A DNA stretch of 64,000 nt from Schistosoma mansoni (taxonomy: Eukaryota; Platyhelminthes; Trematoda; Strigeidida; Schistosomatidae). Where the stretch lies: the NCBI RefSeq assembly GCF_000237925.1, contig NW_017386061.1, positions 62,001 through 126,000 on the forward strand, given 5' to 3'. Of the stretch, positions 36,160 through 48,400 are shown piece by piece. Position numbers and translations under genes: made by a program. Every line of letters begins with the position of its first letter. Position 1 is the stretch's first letter. The notes beneath the pieces are model-generated. The model saw only the letters and a program-made list of their open reading frames with translations. It did not search any database and was not told where the DNA came from.

Positions 36160-36488
36160 GTAGCTGTAAATAATTCCCCAAAATCAATAGCTAATTAAGT
36201 GTTCGACATTGGATGCTGACCACATTTGTTTAAGTGGACTTGTTTAACTGAAGGCTTTCGGTCATGCATCCGTACCAGATCACGTTTCGAACCAGTGTGG
36301 GACACAGCTCCTACGTTCACCAGCCAGATTAGAGCAAACGCTTCTCGATATATTGATAATGTATCAAATATATCTTTCCGATCACTTTGCATCTGACTTC
36401 TGATTTCATTCGGTTGGGGAAGGCTTCCAATATAGAAGGTATTACTGGTTGCTAGTTACCAAACTAGAAAACTAGTCGTATCTTCAGC
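36160..36488 (-). repeat. SINE-like ~300-bp repeat, copy 2
   Basis: It is the reverse complement of the unit at 1925-2195 and carries the best-kept B-box-like motif (GGTTCGAAAC on the minus strand, around 36285-36297). It sits in the dead RTE copy, where short 'agcagc' repeats flank it (36155 and 36488), so it inserted after that copy. Confidence 0.6.
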
Positions 36489-37569
36489 AGCAACACCTGA
36501 CAATATGCCACCTGAAGCACTGAAGTCAACATAGAAGTGAGCGAGTGGGTGAGTAAGTGAGTGTAAAGATGCTTCAAATCCCACTCAAAAATGTTTGCGA
36601 GGACGGATATTTGTCATAGACAGATTGAAAAGAAAGACATCTCATCAAGATACGAGAGAAAGGTGATTTGAGAAAATTTGTGAACTATAGAGTCATCACA
36701 TTGCTGTTAGTACCGGGAAACGTTTTCAACACCTGAGGCAAAGTACAGAATACAATGAACAGCTCTTAATCAGCTAGACGATTTAGACCTCACAAATGAC
36801 CTAGCTCTCTTATCCCATACACATGAACAAATGCAGAATAAGACAACTAATGTAGCATCAGCTTCTGCATCAGTAGGCCTCAACACACACACACAAGGGT
36901 AGAAGCACCATTCCCAAATACAGCATGGAGAAACTCTGGAAGGTGTGAAATCTTTCACCTTCCTGGTTGGTAGCATCATCAATGAACAAGGAGGATCCGA
37001 TGCAGATGCGAATGCTAGGACTGAAAAATTATGGACCGCATTCTTACAATCGAAAAACATATGGAACACAAAATAACTGTTAACCAACCAATTTGAAAGT
37101 CAGAATCTTGAATACGAACATCAAGGCAGTCCTGTGGTACGGAACTGAAACTTGGAGGACTACTAGAACCATCATCAAAAATGTACGAGTACTTATTAAC
37201 GATTGTCTACTCAAGATGATCAATGTCCATTGAACGGATACCATTAGCGACAGCCTATCATTGGATAGAACAAATCAGTTTCCTACCGAGGAGGAATTTA
37301 GGAAGATACGTTGGAAGTGGATGGTAAATACATTTCGGAAATCGCGGAACTGCATCACGAAGCATACGCTTACTTGGGATGCTGTAGGTAAACGGAAAGG
37401 AGGAAGGACGAAGAACACACTGCTTCGAGAATTGGAAGCACACATGAAAAGTATGAAGAATAACTGGAAACAACTGGAAGGGATAGCTCAGGACAGATTT
37501 GAATCTAGTATGCTGATAAGGGGCCCATTCCACTGCACAATGATTAACAGGCGTAAGTAAGTACATACA

Positions 37570-38599
37570 CCACCGTTAACTGTTGTCAAGTTTTCTCCGA
37601 AATATCTAGCGCGACGAAACTCTCGTGAAGTGGAAAAGTTATCCAACCTGAAATTACAGAGGCTAACTTTGCCCTAGATCGAGGCATATTCAACTAAAAT
37701 CATGTGTCAAACAATTTAGAGATGGTAAAATGGCATATTATATCAGTAAAGTTTTTCAAGGAGAAACTTATTAGTCTACAGAATTACTCAAAATCCAACA
37801 ACATGGCTGGCTATGTAATGGTACGGATGAGAACTAAACCAAGATGTTATATGCAAAACAATTAATCATACAAAAAAAAATAGATAACAGTATGAAGGTA
37901 TAATAATCGTTAAAATCAATGTTGCAGTGTCATTGAAATGTTACAGAGCTGATGCCAAGCTATCCATTAAGCTAGCAGAAGCCGAAAAATCACGAAGACA
38001 AATAATTCTATCAGCCTTCGACATTGATCCTCATTAGTTTTAGTGACCATATTTTAGCTGAAGGCGCTAGATCACTCATTGTCACCAGATCCTCATCGCT
38101 TGTACCTTTTGTAACAGCTAACCGGGACAGATCAAACACTTCTTGGCGTACTGAACATATTCCAAATATATCTTCGATCTCCTTCATTTCCGACTTTAGT
38201 CTAACAGGGTTTTTAATCTTACGATTGCAAAGTTGTTACGGGAAACAGTGTTGTCAAACCTCAAATATCTGTGGCATCTCCAAGCTCAATAGTTTCTGCG
38301 TTAGACCAGAGATCAGTGAACACTGAATAGTTTTCGGAATGTTGCTGAAGTTAGGAATGACAAACATGGACAACTCGAACACCACAGTTCAGAGCATCGG
38401 GCAGTAGTTGTCCAATACTGTACTTTTCTACTATGCTTGTACTAATGTAGACTGTTACTAAGGAAGCTAATCGACATTGTTATTAGAACGAAATAATTTA
38501 GGTTAAGTAGTAACGTCCAAATGTGACTGCCGTAAAGATGATTCAGGCATTCGGAGTTCGACATCTCCCTTGCACGTAACACTTCTACAATCGAAATAT
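37570..38599. other. No supported gene
   Basis: A stretch at about 38030-38210 looks like a very diverged minus-strand relative of the SINE-like repeat. The 100-codon ORF overlapping it has no domain. Confidence 0.35.
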
Positions 38600-38835
38600 A
38601 ACAATCTATTCAAATTAGAAGTTAAAAGTGGAGTGGTTTGAAGATATATTCAGAAGGCTATCAGTATTTTGAGGTGAATTTGGTCTAGGCTAGCTAACAG
38701 TTGCAAGGGATGCATGGCACAGCAAATCCACACTTGGTCTGGTGTGGATGAGTGACCGAGCTTCTTCAGCTAGATGTATCCAGCATAACTTATGGGGTCA
38801 GTATCAATATCGAGGACTTACAGAAATACTGACGA
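38600..38835 (+). repeat. SINE-like ~300-bp repeat, copy 3
   Basis: It shares 'agatatattcagaaggctatcag', the 'gtctggtgtggatgagtgaccgag' block and 'cttcagctagatg' (each in part) with copies 1 and 2. The B box has decayed. Confidence 0.5.
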
Positions 38836-38837
38836 AA

Positions 38838-39115
38838 CAATAGTTCACAGACGACCTTTGAGCGACGTTAAGGTGACCTTGAAAATGTCCACCTACTAAC
38901 TACGACTAGATAAGGATTATATATCAGTATGAGGAACCAGGATTATGATTTGAAGTTTATGGTTGGGATTGGGAATTATACTTAGAGTTTTCATCACAAG
39001 CTGAAACCAGCTAAAATGCCAAAACAGTATTTAGCCAAATGGATGGATGGGTTTCGTGCTAAAATCCTAGACCTGTTATCTTATATCCTATTGGTCCAAC
39101 CAAAAATTATAGTTT
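38838..39115 (-). mobile_element. MITE-like element, inverted relative of 29737-30019
   Basis: The plus strand shows the reverse complement of the MITE core (tagagttttcatcacaagctg; aaaatgccaaaacagtattta, each in part) and an outer 'cctattggtccaaccaaaa' matching the other copy's 'accaatcagg' end. It directly follows SINE-like copy 3. Confidence 0.5.
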
Positions 39116-39254
39116 TGTTGAACTACTTGTCTTGTGGATCTAATTGCCCCTACAGACGCAGGATATCAGGCCATACTACTACTGTCTAACCCGTGTGGAA
39201 CATAATCATCGACACCGTCTACATTAGTTACCTAAAAATAAAAATGTATTTCGA

Positions 39255-39800
39255 TAGTGTAATAAGAAGACCCAGATTATCAGAACTATGTGATATACTA
39301 GCGCAATACATTTCGAACAATCTGATCACACATATACTTGTTAAGAACATTTATGTGTAAAAATAAAAAATGAACTAGGCCAGAAATAGAGGGTAAGAGG
39401 AGGCAAGTATAATAAAGCAAATAATATGGAAACAATTTGAAGCCTCATCACTCTGGATAATAAGCTAATATCACCAGGGTAGTTTTAAGGTGAGAACAAA
39501 CTGTTTTTAATACATAAAGAGGTTGAAATTTTCGTATGGCTAAGGCTTCCATGGACTTCGATATACGCCGTTTTACACTTTTGCACAACACCATAAAAAC
39601 CGAGTTAAGATAAATCTCATGACCTGTTCCAATTATGTGTTTGACAGTAGAGGATGACGGGTGTTTATCTCCTACTCCTATTGTGTCGTTTGATTTTGTT
39701 TATAACCAAATAGGCACATGTGCAAACACCCTAATTTTGGGATCACGATCACACAACCCTATATATGTGTCGCCACACACACAATCGTTTTCATGTTTCT
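39255..39800 (-). pseudogene. Penelope-like element: GIY-YIG endonuclease C-terminus and 3' end
   Basis: On the minus strand from about 39790 the translation reads VCGDTYIGLCDRD, FAHVPIWL, a stop, then SSTVKHIIGTGHEIYLN and EALAIRKFQPL before a stop near 39475. This is the order of the Penelope endonuclease: a GIY-YIG-type YIG/R segment, the KH..TGH motif and an EA.AI...P end. It has an in-frame stop and lacks the RT. Downstream the 3' untranslated block equals the fragment at 14546-14860. The classification rests on these motifs. Confidence 0.72.
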
Positions 39801-39989
39801 TAGGTTATTGATGAAGCATGGACCTTGTTCATTCCTTGATAATAAACTTTGAGCGATAATATACCAAAACCTAGCATGCAATAAACGCTATATAAAGAGT
39901 TCCATTACAGATTATCAACACAAATAAAATTATCCCAATGGTTAACCACTATCTTGAGTATTTCGCTTCGATGGCTTAAAAAGAAGCAT

Positions 39990-41930
39990 ACATTTTAGTT
40001 TCAGTTTGGAAAGGAGAGGCGGTAAGGTGGTCGATGTTAGTCCTGGAAATGGTTGCTTTTCAGTTTATCCAACTTTCTTTTGAAAAAGTCGACAAATGGA
40101 GCTTAAAACACTTTCTGAGGTAATGAAGTCCACTCGTTGATGATTCGACAGAATGTCTATAGTCAGACGATAAATAATTTATCCTGAACTTATGAACCTT
40201 ATCTTAGTGTCCTAGTAAATTCTCTGTTTTGGAAGACAAGAAAAGTAAGGGCATATCAGATGCAAATATATCACTAAGTAATTTGAAAACTACGATCAAG
40301 CTACCTTCTTCGATATGACAATGAGAATAGGTTTAATTTAGCCACTAGAGCATCATACGGAGGCTTCTATATTCCGGGAATCAGCTTAATTGAGATACTC
40401 TGAACCTGTACTACGGGCTCACAGTCGTTTTTAAGGCAGAGGCTAGCCGCTTGTATACAGTACTCAGATTTAGGACACGAATACTACATACGAAGTCAAA
40501 GACGTTTTAGCGCCGACGTGGCAGAAGTCCGAACGTATTGACCATAGGGTTCTAAAACATTTGGTGGCTATTGTACGGCAGTGTGCAGTAGTCTTTAAGT
40601 CTTGGCTAACGATGACCCCCAAGTCATTTAGTGCTTGGACAACAGGTAGGTCAATGGTATTCATTATGTAGGTCTCTGTACCTCGATGACCGATATGCAT
40701 CACAACACACACGGAAGTATTTATCGGCAGCTGTCAGGTTTGGGACCATTCAGATAATTTCTCCAGGTCATTTTGAAGTTCTGAGCTACCACCCTTACTT
40801 TTTGTCGCTCCCCATATCTTGACATCGTCAGCATATAGCGAGAATGATGATAGTAGGAGACGAGGGTCATTCACATATAAGAGGAGTAACACTAGCCTCC
40901 AAACTCTACCTTGAGGCATCCTAGCTAGATAACTTTGAGTTCACCCGAACTCTTTGTTGGCGCCCGAATATGAGATCTTTTATCCACATCAATAGATTTC
41001 CTCCAACCCAGACATTTATTAACTTATTTAACAACCGGTTGTGAGGAACTTTGTCGAAAGCTCTGATGAAGTCAATGTAGGTCACGTCTATAGGTAACTT
41101 TTGGTCTTTAAAAGGGAATCAGCTTTCACGGGCCACTTATAAGTTAGTGAGACAAGAATAACCTATTCTAAGATCTGAAAGGACCAGTTTTCATCAAGTT
41201 ACTCAGACAGATCCTTCCAAGTAATCTTTTCTGAAATTACAACAACCACTCTAGTTAGGCTAACGAGTCGATAGTTTTCAGGTTTATGTTTCGTATCTGT
41301 TTTTAAGACACTACTTACTATGGCGTTCTTCCAGTCTTTTAGTAATCGACATTGGGTTGTGGATAGATTAAAACATATATTTAAGGGTTTCGCAACGAAG
41401 TTAGCTAGTTCCTTCAGTAACCTAGGATGCAGCTCGTCGGTTCCTGTGGATTTGCCTATATCATGCTTATGAAGCAGACCAAAACATCGAGTTATTTGAT
41501 GGTCACATTATTAAGTATGTGTGCGTGCGGGGGATTCATATGAGCTGACGGTGGTGGCGTTTTTATGGTATATACATTGCTAAAGTGGGTTGAGAATAGT
41601 TGAGCCTCACCAAAGTCGTCCTCCACAAATATTTGCTCACGGTGCTGGAATATTTCTTTTTCTTTCATTCCCTTGGTTTATATACGAATACAAGCGTTTC
41701 TGGCACTCTGTAGATCCCTTAACAACATTTTCTTCTTACAACCTCCTAGATTTAATGAGGGTTGAGGCTCAAATATTTCGGGCTCCTCGATATTGACAGT
41801 TTGTCTCATCAGTACGCAGTAACTTAAGTCTTTCCAACATTCTTCTCCTCTTACGAAGAAGGGTGCGAGCCTTCCTAGTGAACCATGGTGGTGAGCTTTT
41901 CTAACCCCTTGGTTAGTGCTGATGAACAAT
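39990..41930 (-). pseudogene. CR1/Jockey-like retrotransposon, RT region, decayed
   Basis: The minus strand carries, in order, the pre-RT region (RKAHHHG; GCKKKMLLRDLQSARN), RT motifs including the PQG region and YADDVKIW (around 40821-40840), the post-RT region (DLGVIVSQDLKTTAHCRTI; CFRTLWSIR) and the C-terminal tail shared with 2625-3113. Stops and frame changes are scattered throughout. The 3' end lies near 39990. The endonuclease is absent, so the copy is 5' truncated. Confidence 0.82.
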
Positions 41931-42184
41931 AACAGGGCGGATTTGCATGCACATAGCATACAATGTCCTGTGAATCTAACACATGACAACACCATCATGC
42001 ACTGTCTCATCGCCGTTGACAGATCAGGCAACCCGAAGGTCACGAGAACACCATGAGGGCGTGAGACCGGCTGGGTATCCGGGTTAATAAAATAATAACC
42101 GTTGAATCCTAGGGTAAATACCAACGGGCCAGCATACATGCGGCCCAGTAAGAAGCCACGTGCGCGTTTCGTCATATATTTTTG
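41931..42184 (-). other. Possible rDNA spacer (ITS1-like) remnant
   Basis: This GC-richer stretch has no coding support and lies where ITS1 would follow the 18S pseudogene if the SINE pieces between them are removed. I cannot confirm it by sequence, so position is the only argument. Confidence 0.25.
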
Positions 42185-42418
42185 GTCAGAAGGGGTTTTG
42201 TGGAGAATTTAGGATTTTCATGGTTGAAATCATGAGTCAATTGAAGCCAGACCACCATGGAAAACCTGGAAGCACTGGACGGTTGTTTCTTCCTATTATG
42301 GGACTCCTCAGCAGTACGCATCCACGATCCCGCACTCGCAAGATTCGAACCCAGTATATACCAGTCTCCCGCCAGAGCATTTAACCGATAGACCACTGAG
42401 TCGGCATCCAATGGTGTT
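42185..42418 (-). repeat. Hammerhead SINE (second family), minus strand
   Basis: The minus strand has 'gactcagtggtctatcggtt', B box 'gggttcgaatcttgcg', a hammerhead region (42262-42320, CTGAGGAG and GAAAC present, stem II closing pair lost) and the tail 'ggtctggcttcaattgactc', ending in 'cagaaggggttttgtgg' on the plus strand at about 42187. Confidence 0.75.
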
Positions 42419-42518
42419 AATGTCCCATAATAGGACGGAACGACCGTCCAGTGCTTCCAGGTTTTCCATGGTGGTTTAGCTTCAATTGACTCATGATTTT
42501 CAACTATGAAAAAATATT
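42418..42518 (+). repeat. Hammerhead SINE partial copy, head to head
   Basis: It contains the second half of the same ribozyme (GGACGGAACG instead of GGACGAAACG, so GAAA is broken), the GTC cleavage triplet and the family tail on the plus strand. Together with the preceding copy it forms a large inverted repeat. Confidence 0.7.
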
Positions 42519-42530
42519 TTTGGGACATGA

Positions 42531-43142
42531 TAATGATCTTTCCGCAGGCCCACCTACGGAAACCTTGTTGCGGCGTTTACTTCCTCCAAATAATCAAATT
42601 AGGTCATCTTTTCAGCATCAGTCAAACGGCGAAGCCACAACAATAAGATCGATCCAACAACCTCACTGAACCATCAAATCGGTTGTAGCCACAGGCAGTT
42701 CGTACAAAGGTCAGGGACGTAAAGAACGCAAGTTTATTACTTGCACTTAACATAAATTTCTCGTTCATGGGTAATAATTGCAAGCCCCCATTCCAGTTAC
42801 GACGGTGATGAAACAGTTTGTCCAACCCTTTTGGTCCAGGTTTTCAGACTCGTTGGCAACGTCATTGTAGCGAACTTGTGGCTCCGGACATTTAAGGGTA
42901 TCAGTGACCTGTTATTACCCAATTTCGTGCAAATTAGGTGTACCGTATGACCCTCTAAGTAGTAAAAACGGGCACCGCACCTGCTGGACCACAGCCACAC
43001 TCCTCAGTAAAGCAGCGATAGAATTTGTGCCCTAAATGAGCACATATGACCAGTCTACTATTTGGCAGGTTAAAGTCTCGTTCGCCATCGGAACTAACTA
43101 GACAAATCGATCCATCAAATGAGAACGGCCATGCACCATCAT
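42531..43142 (-). pseudogene. 18S rRNA pseudogene, 3' domain
   Basis: The minus strand follows the 3' third of eukaryotic 18S rRNA: 'gatggtgcatggccgttct', 'ttccgatggcgaacgagact', 'gtttcatcaccgtcgt', 'ggggcttgcaatta', 'ccatgaacgag', 'gtgcaagtaataaacttgcg', 'tacgtccctg.cctttgtac', then 'aacaaggtttccgtaggtg' and the terminal GGATCATTA position (GATCATTA at 42531-42538). Universally conserved positions are changed (for example 'aacgccgcaacaagg' in place of the normal decoding-site sequence), so it is a decayed copy outside the rDNA array. The 5' border is near 43142. Confidence 0.9.
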
Positions 43143-43149
43143 CTACAAT

Positions 43150-45462
43150 ACAATAGTATTTTGGTAAGGTAATCCAGTTCGATGTTCACGTAGTTATGAG
43201 TAACCTCAAAGTGTGAAAAACAACATTATACCCTATAACCAAAGGTCGTAGTCGGAAAAACGGAAAGGAGGACAATGTATGTAGTATTTATTTGGTTGGC
43301 AAAAGGTAACAGGAGTACGGGTCAACTAGAAACAGAAATCTCTCACTATTGAGACAAACAGAAATTAGATATCCAATACACCTGTGATAACATATGTAAC
43401 GCCAGATACCTGGGGGAAGATATTATGTTTTATTATGGTTTAAAAACCGTTAAGTTTACTTGTTGCCAGAAACATTATGGAATGTTGAAGTTACGAAGAT
43501 TTTGAACCAATCCTTTAGGTCAGGTTCGTCAATCGAGAACTTCTGTCTAACTTAACACCTTTTTTTAAATTTTCTCACAGATAGACGAAGTTGTTGGATA
43601 TTGAAAGTTGATGTCTTCAAGAGGTTGCGTTGCCTTGTTTTTCGTGCACTAGTGTTGAAAAAGTTTGTATATTGTTGGTATCTGAACATTAAGTAAATAT
43701 ATGTACCATAGTCAGTTTACGCATTTAAAAATTGATTTTTATACAAAGGGTATCCGTGAATACTAAGTAGTGACTATGGATTTTCAAATTAAACATGTGT
43801 ATGTGGAAACCAGACTTTCTGACTTGATGTCATCTGGCAACCTTTTGAAATTGATTAGTCTATTTTCGTTTACCTGCATGTGATCGTTCGGCTTTGAGGG
43901 ATATAACATGACTGTGAATGATATTAACTGATGCTAATGTCTGAAGTTTCACAACCACAGTAAATGTACTAATATGGTGAGTTGCGATTGCAGTCAATCT
44001 TAATTCCTAATAAGTTCTGCTGTTAATCAAGGAAAATGTACTCGTTAGTCACTCTTCAAATTCATGGGATTTTGTAGTAACCAGTCCAGAAACATCACTG
44101 GAATACAATTCAGTTACATTCAAACGAAGTACAGAGCATTCAATCCGAGTAAAATGTAGATCGATGGTCTTTCGTAACTGATACATAACAAATTAGGAAT
44201 GTTATTAAGAAAATCTAACTCTTAGTATTATGTGTACGAACGGCTACCCACTTCAACGTGCGGTCATAGGTAGTATAGTTGTTGGCTGTATAAAGCCATG
44301 GGTGACTGGACCAAAACGTAAGATCGGTATGCCGAGTCAATAAACATCAGCGTGATCTGTGTTGGTCGATACCGATTATGTGGTCGGGGTCCTAACTATA
44401 GTTGTAGTTAGTAGTTTAAGACTGGCACAAATTCAGTTACAGTGGCTAAGATGCATCTGTTCCCTATCTGTCCTCATATTTTAAGCTTCATCACCCACAA
44501 TCTCTTCATTACTAGAACCATATTCTGTGCCTAATATTTTTTCTACCACTGGTATTACCATTACCATGATATTCATTTTGCTAGTGTTATCTCGCTGTAT
44601 TCGTGCGGTACGAGGACTTGGACCGGTAGATATTTATTGTATATTGCCCATGATTGACTGACTGAAAAGTTTATAGCAGCCTTTACTATTGCTTCCCTTA
44701 GGTCCATTTCTGCTAAATTTGAGCCTATAAATGGTTTCAAAGTAACTAACTGATCAATCAAAAGTGTAACAACTCATACTTAACTGCAAATCATTTTGTG
44801 GAATATGCTTTTTTGATTACAGTAATTCTCATTAGTTCATTAGGGTAATATTCTTCAGACTCAAATCTGATTCGACGGTTTAATACATCTTGTATGTCAA
44901 TATTTTTGCCTGGGAATCAATCGGTCATTGCTTTATTTTCTTGTAACTTCTATGAAGGTTAATTTAACCTATCGAGTGTACCGTAAACGTTTGATCGTCC
45001 GTCTCTGGAATTTCCAATTCTTTGGTATTCCAGAAGAATTCCAACTTTTAAGATTTTCCATCACTTTCCACCAATCGGCCGTGCAACTTAAGAAAGGATA
45101 GCACTAAGTACATGAAGCCAGTCAGAGTTATTGAGCAGGAATGTAGAATAAAGTTATTCATCAAAACCATATTTCCCTAGCATAACAAAAACAGTCAACA
45201 TTTTCCGGCTTTCCATAGCCACAAAACAGCACTTTCAAAATCGTGAAATACATATACTACAACTTGAAACCGAAATCCTTATGATAACAGCTTTTCAACT
45301 AAACTTTAAATAATCTATAGATAAGAAAGTCATGTCATACAGTTTTATAATGAAAAATATCATCAGTTAGCAATGTACATTTGTGTGTCCAAAGTAACTT
45401 TAGATCTTAATTTTCATATCTATTTCTACAGGATATCACCAATCTTTAAACGTTTTCATTAA
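43150..45462. other. No supported gene; presumed MCAT upstream region
   Basis: No exon, repeat or RNA gene is recognisable in about 2.3 kb. Its 3' part should contain the MCAT promoter, but I see no reliable motif. Confidence 0.4.
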
Positions 45463-48400
45463 ATGCGGAATTCTACATTTTATATTACCAAACCGATCGT
45501 TTACGAGTGCTTACCACACAATCCATTCAGACGGTGCAATTTTTCTAGTGATTCCGGGGATTCACAATGTTTAACAAAACCTCGATATAAATGGGCTCTA
45601 TATGACAAAAGGTATTTTTAGTATCACTGAAAAACTTTTTTAAGTGTAACTGATAATGATCCACATAAAACTTCCATAATTTTATTCCCAGGACAAGGAT
45701 CTCATTTTGTCGGGATGGGCAAAGATCTTATAAAGTTACCAAAGATAAAGCAAATGTTTCAATGTGCTAATGAAATATTAAGAACAGATATTCTTCGTAC
45801 TTGCCTTGAGGGTCCTGCTTCAAAATTATCAAAAACCATTCATTGTCAACCAGCTACTTTCATAATTTCTTTGGCAGCCCTTGTAAAGCTTCGAGAAGAA
45901 AATGAAGAGGTTTCTATCTCATATAATTCACGCTATATGTTTTAAGTTAATTAAAAATTGCGTGGTTACAGCAGGGTTTAGTCTTGGCGAGATCAGTGCT
46001 TTAGTGTTTTCGGGTGCCCTGACGTATGAAGAAGGTTAGTGTACTTGTTTTCAAATATTAACGTAAACAGGTCTGCATATTATTCGTGTCCGAGCAGAAG
46101 CTATGCAAAAAGCTTGTGATGAGAAGGCTGGAGCAATGATTACTGTTTTCGTCAATCCTGGATCCCCGTTAAAACTTGGTATAGCAGCAGCTATCAATCA
46201 TTGCGAGGTTCGCCACAAAATTCAAAACCCTTGTTGTAAAGTCGCTAACTATTTATATCCAGATTGCAAAGTAATCGCTGGGAATAAAGAGGTACTATAT
46301 TTCAAATCTGGAAAATGTTTTTTTTTAAACTCCATACACTACTTGCCTATCATATTTCTTTATTTTACCTATGAACAATATCTCTACTATATTTTTAAGT
46401 TATAGAAAACTATCTATAAATATCTCTTGATTTAATTACTAAAGAGTACAGTCAGTAGTGCATTAAGTAAAATCAACATAGAGGATAAAATTGCCTTCGA
46501 TAATGTTTACACCTTTGTATTTATGCGGAGTTACAACTCCAAGAATTGTTAGTGGTTATTAGTATGTAATATTTCTCCTTACTGGATTGTCGTTTGTCAT
46601 CCCATCCAGATTGTACTCCTGTGGTTGTTGTTTGACTTAATACACTGCGCAACTTCAGTGAAACTACATTTCAATTAGTTTCCGGTGACTGGTTTATTTT
46701 AGTTTTATTATGACTTTCTATTCGCTGGGTGATTTATCTCTTACTTAATACAGAAAACCATTATATACAACAAAACTCCGTAAATTTGTTATTCTATGTG
46801 CACTTATTGCGTAGCATCCAATTAGTGTTGTTCTCATCACCAATTCGCCAATGGCACCTGCCTTCTCATATATGTGAACGTTCGTATGAGCCCTTCTACT
46901 TTTATTTATCAATTCTGGGTAGTTATAAACAGGTTTGATGTCCAGTTCTCCTTGGTGAAAAGACTACACAAATTTGAAATACAAACGTTAAGAACTCATG
47001 TTCTACCCTTAGAGTCGCGTTCTACTTAGAGGTCTCCTGATCAACTTAGATTATTAGCTAATCTACTTCTATTTAATAAACAGTTCGGAAATGTAGTATT
47101 TCAAGTTCGGTGAAACCATACGCTTTTGTTTTAAAGCTGCGTATATCATACAATTGTAGATAAGTAGCTACTATCTTTGAATTTTTTTCTGATTTTGTTG
47201 AGATTAACTGCATAAAATAGTTATTCCCCAGTTTCATTTGGATTTAATAATAATTTCAGGCAATCGACTTTATTGAAAATCATGCTGGTCAATTTGGAAT
47301 ACGTCGAACCAAACGATTACCAGTTAATGGAGCTTTTCATACTCCTTTGATGTCCTCTGCCCGGAAAATTATTGCTAATTCACTAGACAGGATGGGAGAT
47401 TTTCAGGAACCTTCGATACCTGTTATTAGTGCCGTAGATGTGTTACCGTATAGAGGTACAATGAATATTAAACGAAAACTTGCTATGCAGGTATATACTT
47501 CTGTATTAAGAATTTGTAAGAAACCTGATGCTAGCATAAACATTTGGAATCTCTTAAAATACTTCGCAATTACAAGAAACGGTGCAGGTCATTCTAGGAA
47601 GCACTCTAGAAGTCCGCTTGTAAATCGTAAGACCATTTTTCGAGGTTTCACAGTGAGAGATGTCATTTGTATCGAATGGCTCGGGATCGATCACAATGAT
47701 ATAGATGCATTCATTCCCCATCTTATTTTAAGTCATGTTCATCAATATCACTTCATGCTTCCTATTCCTCAAATCCATTCATTTAAAATTTATTTATTAT
47801 TTATTTATTTAAACACATAAATATTGGTACAAGGAAGCACCAGATATATATGCGCCATACAAATCTCATTCGATTTGTGTGAGGGCTGTGATACTACCCA
47901 GGTGCCCAAACTGGAGCAGGTGGTTTTCTTAGGGGCCCACACCCGGAGCTTTTGACCTAAAGATCTGATCCACAAGGCAGTGGAGCATCGTAAGGAGATG
48001 CAGTCGCATGGTAGTCGGTGACCAACGGTTGATTTATATGCCATTTGTTCCCTCAGGATACTGGAGCCCATGTGCACCATTGGTTTGGAATCAGGGTTTC
48101 CCAACTCCCCTAGGTGGATTCTCCGTGCTCACCAACCCGTTTAAAGCGCCGGACATTCGCTTTTCGTTCTCTCAATTTCGTAAACAACACCCCCGCCACG
48201 AGAAGGCAGTGAGTAGGACTTCCCTGGCAGAGGCTATATATTCGCTGGCCATGTGAGAGCATTTCGAGAGGGAGAGCGGACTCTCCCCACTCTCGGCCGT
48301 ACCAAGGCATTTGGGGGCATTCATTTAAAATAGTATTCCTCAATGTCTAATCTTTTTCACTATCATTATTTCGGTTCTTGCTAATAATCTTGTTAAAAGA

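Larger units (their letters stand above)
34466..37562 (+). pseudogene. Dead RTE-type retrotransposon, copy sharing lesions with 6.5-9.5 kb
   Basis: The leader (34475-34600), start region (34618) and endonuclease to C-terminal sequence of an RTE element are traceable, with many stops. The 3' part reads well (37261-37560: FRKIRWKWMVNTFRKS, then ENTL-type basic region) and ends INRRK, then 'gcgtaagtaagta', the family 3' terminus. From 35200 to about 36110 it is almost identical to 6850-7740, including the same endonuclease-killing changes (stop-DLNA around 35470 and SHQH plus stop around 35757). An unrelated segment interrupts it at 34800-35185 and a SINE-like repeat at 36160-36488. Most of the RT is deleted. 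Confidence 0.87.

Noticed and set aside
41678-42175. 165-codon minus-strand ORF
   Set aside because: Its first half covers the putative rDNA spacer and its second half the decayed CR1-like element; the open frame is accidental.
42531-43142. Functional 18S rRNA gene
   Set aside because: Only the 3' domain is present and invariant positions are mutated; SINE pieces follow at once.
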